Positions 1-6,324 of a stretch of DNA of 6,450 nt are shown piece after piece; position 1 is the stretch's first letter, and each line of letters begins with the position of its first letter. The position numbers were made by a program, and so were the translations under genes. This stretch comes from Fidelibacterota bacterium (GTDB lineage Bacteria; Fidelibacterota; Marinisomatia; Marinisomatales; S15-B10), in contig NZHL01000008.1 of NCBI GenBank assembly GCA_002691365.1, forward strand, positions 103,876 to 110,325. Direction: 5' to 3'. A model generated the notes under the pieces. It saw only the letters and a list, made by a program, of their open reading frames with translations, ran no database searches and was not told the origin of the DNA.

Positions 1-535
1 AAATATTTTCTATAATATTAAAAGTATCAGGTAAGTTTTCAGTATAAATAATTGGATTAGGTGGTATTATAGTTTTTCCTGTAGCTAATAATCCTGAAGA
101 TGTTGAAACAGTTAAATCCCATAATTCTTCTGGCTTTGGTACAAAATCAAATCCATCATAAAAATATGAATTTTTATATAATATACTATCAGATCCAATA
201 TATTTTTCTTCATAAAAATTGAATTTATAATCTTTATCAGAATTACTCAAAATCACCTCTGCATCTTTGACTATATACCTTGATTCATATACTACTCTTG
301 ATTCTTCATTTTCATCAATATATCTAATTAGAGAGTCTCGTGCTTCATCAACCTTTAAAGACCTATGCACTTTGATAAAACTTGTATTTAGACTATCGTT
401 TGTAGAACTTGTTATAACACCTAGAATATTTAATTGTGGTTCATAGTCTTCATTTAAATCTTCCCAAGATATTGTTGGTGGAACTATGTTACATGAAGTA
501 AATAATAAAAAAATGTACAGCTTTATATTTTTCAT
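1..535 (-). CDS. DUF4249-like outer-membrane lipoprotein, C-terminal part beyond the window
   Basis: Reading from ATG at 535, the frame stays open to the left edge, giving 178 visible residues and no stop. The N-terminus is a lipoprotein signal: Lys at 2 and 5, a hydrophobic run, then FTSC with the lipidated Cys at residue 15. After it comes a beta-rich pattern (LNILGVIT near 36-43, VKDAEVILSN near 89-98, PEELWDLTVS followed by TGKTIIP near 135-158). This resembles the start of DUF4249 proteins of Bacteroidota, which sit beside TonB receptors and are presumed surface or periplasmic partners; no substrate is known to me. The ATG shares one base with the receptor's TAA (TAATG), so translation is probably coupled. 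A GGAG at 548-551 lies 12 nt upstream, a little far for a ribosome site. The lipobox has Phe at -3 instead of the usual Leu. The lipoprotein call is solid; the family call is by recollection of its pattern. Confidence 0.75.
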   Translation of the reverse strand, partial: MKNIKLYIFLLFTSCNIVPPTISWEDLNEDYEPQLNILGVITSSTNDSLNTSFIKVHRSLKVDEARDSLIRYIDENEESRVVYESRYIVKDAEVILSNSDKDYKFNFYEEKYIGSDSILYKNSYFYDGFDFVPKPEELWDLTVSTSSGLLATGKTIIPPNPIIYTENLPDTFNIIENI

Positions 536-3000
536 TAAAATTCTATTCTCCAACCAAAAGTTATCATTAATGGAAACATTGGTATAGCTGCTCTTTCCAG
601 ACCCATAGTTTCATTAGTTAATTGATTAGTTTTAGTTCTATATTGATATGTTAAAGGATTCACATGATTAGTAGCATTTATAACCTGAATAAATCTTTCA
701 TATGGTTTTCCAAAAATAACTTTTTCTTGTTTTAAACCGATGTCTAGTCGAAAGTAAGAATCTAACCTTCTTGAATTTTTGTTACCGACTATATACTGTT
801 GATTGCTCCACCAGTTCGTATAATAAGCTGAATTTGAAGTTTGCCATTGTTCATATGTTCCTAAAGGTGGAGTATAAGGTTGTCCGCTTGATGCTTGAAC
901 TGCAATACTAAGATAGGTTTTTTTTATTATAGGAACACTAATGTCTCCTACAATATTTAAGGTATGTCTTCTATCAAATTTTGGATTAAACCAACCATGT
1001 TTATCTATATGTCTTTTTGTATTAGCAAATGTATACCCAACCCAACCTTTAATTTTTCCAGATGTTTTTTTAAATAACAATTCTAATCCATGCGCAAAAC
1101 CTTTTGTATCATAAAATTCATTAAATGGGCTAAAAGTAGTTTGATTATCACTCTCATCATTTGAATTTGTTGTAATAATTGAACCTTGTTGAAGTGTTAA
1201 CAAATTTTCAAAATGTTTATAATAAGTCTCTACTCTAAACAACCAATTATCAATAGATAAATATTCTGCTCCTAGAATTACATGATCTGAAAACATTGCT
1301 TTTTTATCCTTGGGTAAGCCCAACCAAAAATCTACAATTCTAAAAGTTTCATCTTCAGGATTTGCTATTGTTAAAAATTGATGATATCTACCGAGTGCAA
1401 TTTTAAATGATAAATTATTCGAAATTAAATATTTCATTCCAAACCTTGGATCAAAATATATTTTATCATGCAATGAATAATGAGAAAACCTCGATCCTAT
1501 TTGAAATAATATTTTAGATGAAAAGTTCCACTTATCTTGAATAAAAAGAGATGTTTCTTGAGTAATATCTTTCATTTTAAGAGGATTCCAAAAAAAAGAT
1601 GTATCTAAAGTGGAATATTCAATATCCATACCCAAATTATATTTGACTTTTTTAATTTGTAAACCTGAAGATAGTTTGTGTTTTGAAGAACTATGCCATG
1701 AAAATTCTGTTTCAAAAGTATTATCATCAATTGTATCATAAAAATTAAATGAAAAATAATCTCTATAATCACCAAATAAATATTGCCCGCTTGTCCAATC
1801 ACCAAAACTTTCAAATATAGTATTAAATGTAAACCGATAATAACTATTTGCTAAAACCGTCTTAGCTACAAGCTTAGGATTTATTAGCCATCTCCAAGTG
1901 AAGCTTTGAGTACGATTTCCCCATGGCCATTCAATGCTAAAATTGTCTTGCATTGATTCATAATAATCTAATTCTACATCATAATATTCTTTTTTATCAT
2001 TTGTAGATAATTTTAAAACATCATCTCCATAAAATCTACTATAAGTAAGTCGATGATCTTGCGAAACATCTATGTTTATCTTAATTTGATAATCATAAAA
2101 GTAATAAGGAAATTCAAAACCACTATCTCTTCCTTCTGCTGATCTATTAATAAAAAAATTAATTATTTTATCAAAATAGGTTCTTCTGCCCGCAATCATC
2201 CATGATCCTTTTATTAATGAAGAAGGAATTGGCCCTTCTAATAAAACCTTAGACGAAAGAGCCGAAATATTTGCTACACCTTGAAAATTTTCAGTATTAC
2301 CTTCTTTATTAATTATATCGATTATGGACCCCATTCTTCCTCCAAACTTCGATGGAAATCCTCCTGCATGAAAATCAGCTTCTGTTATTGCATCTGTATT
2401 AAATGTAGAAAAAATCCCACCAAAATGATACGGATTATAAATTGTTACACCATCCATCATAACTAAATTTTGATCAGGTGTACTTCCTCTTACATATAAG
2501 GCACTTGAAAAATCATTTAATGTTTGTACTCCTGGAAGCATTTGAACAGTTCTAAATAAATCAGATTCCACAAAAGCTGGTGCTGTCTCCAATGTTCTTA
2601 AATCTAATGATATTCTACTAGGCTCAACCAAATCTCTTATTTTTTGAATTTCCCCAAAAACGTCAATTGACTCACCTTCGAGAATTATAGGTGTAAGTCT
2701 AAAGTCTAGTCTCTTATTTTCTTGCTGAGAAATAGATACCTGAGTAGTAATCATTTCATATCCTATTATAGAGACAACTACTTCTAGAGTTCCAGATGAC
2801 AAATTAGTTAAAACATAATATCCATCTGAAGTTGAAACAGCTCCAATATTTGAATCTTTAATAAATATATTTGAATAACCTAGTGGTTCTCCAGTATTAT
2901 CATTCCTAATAAAACCACTGATTGAAGATTGATTTTGTCCCGAAATAATAGTTATTAGAAATATTAATAATGAAAATATTTGTTTGTGTAGGTCTTTAAT
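535..3000 (-). CDS. TonB-dependent outer-membrane receptor (ATT start proposed)
   Basis: The protein is 821 aa if translation starts at ATT 3000. Residues 1-20 form a signal peptide (KDLHKQ, then IFSLLIFLITIIS). Residues about 25-105 form a carboxypeptidase-regulatory-like beta domain (TGEPLGYSNIFIKD, GAVSTSDGYYVLTNL, SIIGYE). Residues about 143-231 are the plug (LFRTVQMLPGV, YVRGSTPDQNLVMMDGV, GGFPSKFGGRMGSIIDI). The rest is a beta barrel ending in Phe (LMITFGWRIEF), the usual BAM recognition end. It should import a ligand across the outer membrane using TonB energy; the substrate cannot be told. The frame has an in-frame TAA at 3003-3001 and no ATG, GTG or TTG before TTG 2802. Starting at that TTG would give 755 aa, without signal peptide and with half the first domain missing. 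A downstream lipoprotein overlaps it by one base. The family is certain; the start is inferred. Confidence 0.95.
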   Translation of the reverse strand: MKDLHKQIFSLLIFLITIISGQNQSSISGFIRNDNTGEPLGYSNIFIKDSNIGAVSTSDGYYVLTNLSSGTLEVVVSIIGYEMITTQVSISQQENKRLDFRLTPIILEGESIDVFGEIQKIRDLVEPSRISLDLRTLETAPAFVESDLFRTVQMLPGVQTLNDFSSALYVRGSTPDQNLVMMDGVTIYNPYHFGGIFSTFNTDAITEADFHAGGFPSKFGGRMGSIIDIINKEGNTENFQGVANISALSSKVLLEGPIPSSLIKGSWMIAGRRTYFDKIINFFINRSAEGRDSGFEFPYYFYDYQIKINIDVSQDHRLTYSRFYGDDVLKLSTNDKKEYYDVELDYYESMQDNFSIEWPWGNRTQSFTWRWLINPKLVAKTVLANSYYRFTFNTIFESFGDWTSGQYLFGDYRDYFSFNFYDTIDDNTFETEFSWHSSSKHKLSSGLQIKKVKYNLGMDIEYSTLDTSFFWNPLKMKDITQETSLFIQDKWNFSSKILFQIGSRFSHYSLHDKIYFDPRFGMKYLISNNLSFKIALGRYHQFLTIANPEDETFRIVDFWLGLPKDKKAMFSDHVILGAEYLSIDNWLFRVETYYKHFENLLTLQQGSIITTNSNDESDNQTTFSPFNEFYDTKGFAHGLELLFKKTSGKIKGWVGYTFANTKRHIDKHGWFNPKFDRRHTLNIVGDISVPIIKKTYLSIAVQASSGQPYTPPLGTYEQWQTSNSAYYTNWWSNQQYIVGNKNSRRLDSYFRLDIGLKQEKVIFGKPYERFIQVINATNHVNPLTYQYRTKTNQLTNETMGLERAAIPMFPLMITFGWRIEF

Positions 3001-4108
3001 TTATTTCACCTAAAATCATTTTTGCCGCTTCAAAAGCTGGTTTTTTTTTACCAATAATTGTTTTTAATTCACTTAGGTTATTTAATATTTCATTTCTATT
3101 ATTGTTCAATAATTTTAATATTTGTTCAGAAATAGTTTTTGTATTTATTTCATTTTGTAAAAACTCTTTAAAAATTTCTTTTTCTAATAAAATATTTGTC
3201 ATGGAAACAAATTTAACTTTAGCTAGATTTTTTGCTATCAACCATGATATTAAATTCATTTTATAAATAACTATTGATGGAATACCATATAGACCTGCTT
3301 CGAGAGATATTGTTCCTGAGCTCAGAATAGCTACATCTGAATTTTTTAAAACATCTATAGGATTATCTACCTCGATTTTTATAATGTCTGTTTCAATTTT
3401 TGGTAAATTAATATTAGGTGCTAACCCTATTATTGGTACTAGATTATTATTTTTATGTATCTTTTTTACAGATTCTATCATTATATCTAAATGTCTATTT
3501 ACTTCTTCCTGTCTACTTCCTGGCATTAAAGCTACAATTTTAGAGGATGGATTAATTTTATGTTTTTTATGAAAATCTAATTTAGACTTATTATTTACAA
3601 TTTTTATTGTACTAAAAGGATGGCCTACATATTTTGCTTTTATTCCCCTTAATTTATACCACTCTTCTTCAAATGGAAAAATACAAAGCATTTGATCAAC
3701 ACAATCTTTAATTATTTTTACTCTATTTTCTTTCCAAGCCCAAACTTGAGGACTAATATAATATGTAATAGGTATATTTAATTTTTTTAATTCTTTTGCT
3801 AGTCTGAGATTAAAACCAGGATAATCAATTAAAATTGCTCTTATTGGTTTTTTATTTTTACAAAAATTAACAATCTTATTAAAAATATTTTTAAAAAAAA
3901 AATAATATTTTAAAACTTCAACAAAGCCAACAATTGACATTTGTTTATTATCTTGAATTATTTCAACTCCACTTTCCTTTAATCTATTACCTCCTATTCC
4001 GAAAAAACGTAAGTCATCATCCATCAACTTTAAAGCTAATACTAAGTTAGCACCATGAATATCTGCCGAGGTTTCTCCAGCAATAATTAAAATATTTTTT
4101 TCTTTCAT
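2996..4108 (-). CDS. lpxB: Lipid A disaccharide synthase LpxB
   Basis: This 370-aa protein is the GT19 glycosyltransferase that joins UDP-2,3-diacylglucosamine and lipid X into the lipid A disaccharide at the inner face of the cytoplasmic membrane. Landmarks follow E. coli LpxB in order: AGETSADIHGA (10-20), MSIVGFVEVL (57-66), IDYPGFN (94-100), YISPQVWAWK (117-126), FPFEEEWY (144-151), VGHPF (161-165), LMPGSRQEEV (194-203), SSGTISLE (263-270), YKM...SMTNIL (282-307) and FKEFLQNE (313-320). Glu12, Asp95 and Arg199 match residues known to be essential in the family. Length is close to the 382 aa of the E. coli enzyme. In the first motif the usual GETSGD reads GETSAD, with Ala15 for Gly. Its ATG overlaps the stop of the methyltransferase-like gene as TAATG, with no clear ribosome site, so coupling is likely. 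Its own stop overlaps the proposed start of the receptor. Confidence 0.97.
   Translation of the reverse strand: MKEKNILIIAGETSADIHGANLVLALKLMDDDLRFFGIGGNRLKESGVEIIQDNKQMSIVGFVEVLKYYFFFKNIFNKIVNFCKNKKPIRAILIDYPGFNLRLAKELKKLNIPITYYISPQVWAWKENRVKIIKDCVDQMLCIFPFEEEWYKLRGIKAKYVGHPFSTIKIVNNKSKLDFHKKHKINPSSKIVALMPGSRQEEVNRHLDIMIESVKKIHKNNNLVPIIGLAPNINLPKIETDIIKIEVDNPIDVLKNSDVAILSSGTISLEAGLYGIPSIVIYKMNLISWLIAKNLAKVKFVSMTNILLEKEIFKEFLQNEINTKTISEQILKLLNNNRNEILNNLSELKTIIGKKKPAFEAAKMILGEIN
3006..3011 (-). promoter_or_regulatory. Shine-Dalgarno site supporting the ATT start of the TonB receptor
   Basis: On the minus strand AGGTGA lies inside the last codons of lpxB, five bases (AATAA) before ATT at 3000. 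It matches the 3' part of a full AGGAGGTGA site, for which a short spacer is suitable. It decides the start because no conventional start codon exists between the in-frame stop at 3003-3001 and the end of the signal-peptide coding segment. Confidence 0.6.
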
Positions 4109-4692
4109 TAATTTATAAAATAAATTGACTTCATAATTATAATTAAGAAAAAAAGTCCTAACCCTTGTAATGTAGATTTTTCAATCTTGATTGTATCAAC
4201 TAAATTGTTTTTGTAAAAATTTTCTCCCCCATCCCACTTAGAAAACCTTGGAATTAGTTTGGGTACATTTTTTTTATATTTAATATATTGATTTCCATAT
4301 TCTTTTGATAAATATTCTTCTTCTAAAGATATAATCACATTATACTCTAAACAAAAAAAGAAAAATATAAAAAATACAGTTGCTAATAAAAATGGAGCGT
4401 TGGATAATAAAACAGCTCCACACCATATAATAGTATTACCAATATAAATCGGGTTTCTTACGTAAGCATATGGTCCATTAGTAGCTAGATCAGATGATTT
4501 TAAATGTACGCTTCTAGTTTTACCACCAGCATAACGCACTGAATTGATTCTTAAACTTTCTCCTAATAAAATTAAAACAAAACCTAAAAAAGAATAAAAA
4601 TTTATTCCTGGGTTTGATGAAAAAATGAGATACAATACTATCGGGACTGGAATGACACCTCTGTTCTTAAATATAAAATTTCTTATGTCCAT
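4108..4692 (-). CDS. Isoprenylcysteine/phospholipid methyltransferase-like membrane protein, possible LmtA-type lipid A phosphate methyltransferase
   Basis: The 194-aa protein has hydrophobic segments near 11-25, 33-48, 84-118 (probably two passes) and 176-192. The family signature is clear: LATNGPYAYVRNPIYIGN (69-86), then EEEYLSKEYGNQYIKY (124-139) and VPKLIPRF (143-150). These are the SAM-binding and catalytic elements of the ICMT/PEMT membrane methyltransferases. ATG at 4692 has a good ribosome site (AGAGGAAGA) about nine bases upstream and lies 4 bp after the dehydrogenase stop; its TAA overlaps the lpxB start by one base. Bacteria do not generally carboxymethylate prenylated proteins, so the substrate is probably a lipid. 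Leptospira LmtA, which methylates the lipid A 1-phosphate, is related to this family, and the tight coupling to lpxB makes that role attractive. Membership in the superfamily is well supported; the lipid A substrate is inferred from context only. Another lipid, such as a quinone or phospholipid, remains possible. Confidence 0.88.
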   Translation of the reverse strand: MDIRNFIFKNRGVIPVPIVLYLIFSSNPGINFYSFLGFVLILLGESLRINSVRYAGGKTRSVHLKSSDLATNGPYAYVRNPIYIGNTIIWCGAVLLSNAPFLLATVFFIFFFFCLEYNVIISLEEEYLSKEYGNQYIKYKKNVPKLIPRFSKWDGGENFYKNNLVDTIKIEKSTLQGLGLFFLIIIMKSIYFIN

Positions 4693-4696
4693 AAAT

Positions 4697-5686
4697 TTAA
4701 TCTTCCTCTATTTTCTTTTGAATAGTAATAGCTAAATTCAAAGCTTCTCTTCCATCCTTACCTGAAACAATGGGTTTTGAGATTTTTTTATTTGATTCAA
4801 TAAAATTTTCTAATTCCATTTCTAATGCGTCAAATTTATTCTGATGTGGTTTTTCATAAACTATTCTTTTCTCTTTACCATTTCTAATAAAAGGTGTTGT
4901 TATAGAATTAGACTTTATCTTTTCTTCTAAATCTAATACTTTATAAATTTCAGTTAATCCTTTTAAGAAGTCTACTGTTATATATCTGTTTTTTTCAAAA
5001 ACTTTTAATTTTCTTACGTAGTCTTGAGCAATTCTACTAGATGTTATATTTGCAACACAACCATTTTTAAATTTTATTCTAGCATTTGCTATATCAATAG
5101 AATTGGTCATAATTGAAATACCTGTTGCGTCAATTTTCTCTACAGTAGAATCTATAAGAGATAAGAGAATATCTAAATCATGAATCATTAAATCCAATAC
5201 TACAGGAACATCCGTTCCTCTTGAATTAAAAGGAGCTAACCTTTGAATCTCAATATATCTTGGGTTTAACTTGATTTTTTCTTTTTTTAATGTAAAAATA
5301 GCTGGGTTTAATCTTTCAATATGACCAACCTGAATAAAACAATTATTTTCATCAGACAATTTGATTAAAGCATCAGCCTCTTTAAGTGTTTTACAAATAG
5401 GTTTTTCTATAAAAATATTTTTTCTTTTATTTAAACATTCTTTTGCAATTTTAAAATGTTCTGTAGTTGGAACAGCAATTATTATAGCATCGCTTTCTTT
5501 TAATAAAGCATCTAAACTAGCGTGGGATTTGATTCCATTTTCATTTATTATTTTCTTGCTTTTTTCTTTATCAATTTCATAGAAACCTGAACAACGTACC
5601 ATATCACTTTTTATAACATTTTCTAAATGACGCTTTCCTAAATGTCCAACTCCTACAACACCAATAGATAACTCTCTTTTTTTCAA
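4697..5686 (-). CDS. Gfo/Idh/MocA-family dehydrogenase, probably UDP-GlcNAc 3-dehydrogenase (GnnA-like)
   Basis: The 329-aa protein has an N-terminal Rossmann fold with GVVGVGHLG (9-17), an acidic residue after the second strand (YEID, 36-39), and the family's EKP motif (94-96). It continues with QVGHIERLNPA (119-129) and LDLMIHDLDILLSL (164-177), containing the catalytic-type His169/Asp170. The GHxERxNP stretch is, as I recall, typical of the GnnA-like branch that oxidises the 3-OH of UDP-GlcNAc using NAD. With the aminotransferase GnnB this gives UDP-GlcNAc3N for amide-linked lipid A, and in Acidithiobacillus gnnA/gnnB lie between lpxA and lpxB. Here lpxB is two genes downstream, but no gnnB is seen. 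The start is TTG at 5686: GGGG lies six bases upstream, an in-frame TAA closes the frame at 5704-5702, and no ATG intervenes. Another nucleotide-sugar dehydrogenase (WbpB/WlbA type) is the main alternative. Confidence 0.9.
   Translation of the reverse strand: MKKRELSIGVVGVGHLGKRHLENVIKSDMVRCSGFYEIDKEKSKKIINENGIKSHASLDALLKESDAIIIAVPTTEHFKIAKECLNKRKNIFIEKPICKTLKEADALIKLSDENNCFIQVGHIERLNPAIFTLKKEKIKLNPRYIEIQRLAPFNSRGTDVPVVLDLMIHDLDILLSLIDSTVEKIDATGISIMTNSIDIANARIKFKNGCVANITSSRIAQDYVRKLKVFEKNRYITVDFLKGLTEIYKVLDLEEKIKSNSITTPFIRNGKEKRIVYEKPHQNKFDALEMELENFIESNKKISKPIVSGKDGREALNLAITIQKKIEED
4700..4708 (-). promoter_or_regulatory. Ribosome binding site of the methyltransferase-like gene
   Basis: AGAGGAAGA-like purine block on the minus strand, within the last codons of the dehydrogenase and ahead of ATG 4692. 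It is the strongest Shine-Dalgarno match in the gene string and indicates that this organism uses such sites at least for some genes. Confidence 0.55.
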
Positions 5687-5741
5687 AATTTTCCCCGTTG
5701 ATTAAAATAAATTAGATAAATCTTGCCTTTTTACATACTTA

Positions 5742-5789
5742 TTACCAATTTTGGACTTGGTAACTACGTCCGAGGTAGATATTACCCAA
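5742..5789 (+). promoter_or_regulatory. Competing inverted repeats in the divergent spacer
   Basis: TTACCAA (5742-5748) is complementary to TTGGTAA (5757-5763), with an 8-nt loop. The same TTGGTAA can instead pair downstream: GGTAACTAC (5759-5767) pairs with GTAG (5775-5778) plus TTACC (5782-5786), leaving an ATA bulge and a 7-nt loop GTCCGAG. A bulged C at 5787 would let TT at 5757-5758 pair with AA at 5788-5789. The two structures exclude each other. The second ends eight bases before ATG 5797, and no good Shine-Dalgarno site is seen there. No U-run follows, so neither looks like a terminator. The element could be an operator for either divergent gene or an RNA leader of the plus-strand gene. 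I recognise no known riboswitch family. Confidence 0.4.
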
Positions 5790-5796
5790 TAAAATT

Positions 5797-6324
5797 ATGA
5801 AAAATTTAATAACTTTTTTTATATTATTTTCATCATTAGGAGCTTACGGATTTTTTCTGTTATCACAAAATTATCCTCTTGCTATAGTTTCTATTACACT
5901 GGGATTCATACTTTGGCTAATTTTAATGGGTGTTTTTAAAAGCAGAATTTCTGGTCTTCACTTTATTTTAATTTTATTTGGTATTTTCGTGAGTTTAGCT
6001 TTTTTTATTGGTTATGCAATAGAACAAGACATGTGGGGCGGTTATCATTTTAACACAGAAATCTCTCTTTTATCTATTGGCCTTATGTTATTATTAATTT
6101 TACCAGGAGTTTATTTGTTTTATAAAAATAGTAATGAACCCGTTTTAATAGCACCAACTGACAAATCAGGTGTTTTTTCAAATGAAAACTCTATAAATCA
6201 AAATTTAAATGATTTTCAAAATAATAATAATTTTCAAAATGAATTTGAAAATTCGATGATGGAATATGATCCTGAATTACTTAATTCTTATTATCAATAT
6301 TATTATGGCGAAAATGATAAATAA
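5797..6324 (+). CDS. Four-helix integral membrane protein with Asn-rich C-terminal tail, unknown function
   Basis: I do not recognise this 175-aa protein. Four hydrophobic segments are visible near 3-22, 27-47, 54-75 and 88-109, so both ends should be on the same side of the membrane. Residues 110-175 form a polar, probably disordered tail, rich in Asn, Gln, Glu, Phe and Tyr. It contains three short units NDFQN (138-142), NNFQN (144-148) and NEFEN (148-152) and ends near YYQYYYGENDK. The first helix might be taken for a signal peptide, but it has no convincing cleavage site. ATG 5797 has no obvious Shine-Dalgarno site; an in-frame TAG at 5776-5778 limits any upstream extension to ATA/ATT codons. 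The gene runs opposite to the lpxB string and abuts a convergent gene at its stop. Composition resembles its neighbours, with no sign of transfer. The coding call is strong because of the sustained hydrophobic pattern. Confidence 0.85.
   Translation: MKNLITFFILFSSLGAYGFFLLSQNYPLAIVSITLGFILWLILMGVFKSRISGLHFILILFGIFVSLAFFIGYAIEQDMWGGYHFNTEISLLSIGLMLLLILPGVYLFYKNSNEPVLIAPTDKSGVFSNENSINQNLNDFQNNNNFQNEFENSMMEYDPELLNSYYQYYYGENDK
6212..6240 (+). repeat. Short direct repeat ATTTTCAAAAT, twice, inside the Asn-rich tail
   Basis: ATTTTCAAAAT occurs at 6212-6222 and again at 6230-6240, separated by an AAT-rich linker. It encodes two of the FQN units of the tail of the four-helix protein. It probably arose by local duplication or slippage rather than being a regulatory site. 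Confidence 0.6.

Noticed and set aside
1605..1814. A 69-aa minus-strand open frame.
   Set aside because: It lies wholly inside the receptor gene in another frame; its Ile/Leu-rich composition reflects AT-rich DNA and it has no recognisable domain.
2281..2466. A 61-aa plus-strand open frame.
   Set aside because: It is antisense to the well-conserved plug domain of the receptor and reads like a shadow (Cys, Ile and Lys runs).
535..2802. Receptor gene starting at TTG 2802 (755 aa).
   Set aside because: This start lies in the middle of the carboxypeptidase-regulatory-like domain, has no ribosome site, and would remove the signal peptide that an outer-membrane receptor needs. The same frame continues upstream with a matching domain and signal peptide.
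3384..3572. A 62-aa plus-strand open frame.
   Set aside because: It is antisense to the lpxB region carrying the PGSR motif, with no sign of independent coding.
5361..5582. A 73-aa plus-strand hydrophobic open frame.
   Set aside because: It is antisense to the Rossmann domain of the dehydrogenase; its apparent hydrophobicity comes from reading Lys/Glu-rich codons on the other strand.
5742..5789. Intrinsic terminator in the divergent spacer.
   Set aside because: No run of T follows either hairpin on either strand, and the flanking genes diverge, so no terminator is expected here.
5698..5796. Sigma-70-type promoters for the two divergent genes.
   Set aside because: Several TTG-like and TA-rich hexamers exist (for example TTGGAC at 5751 with TAGATA at 5776), but spacings are off and AT-rich sequence yields many chance matches; none is supportable.
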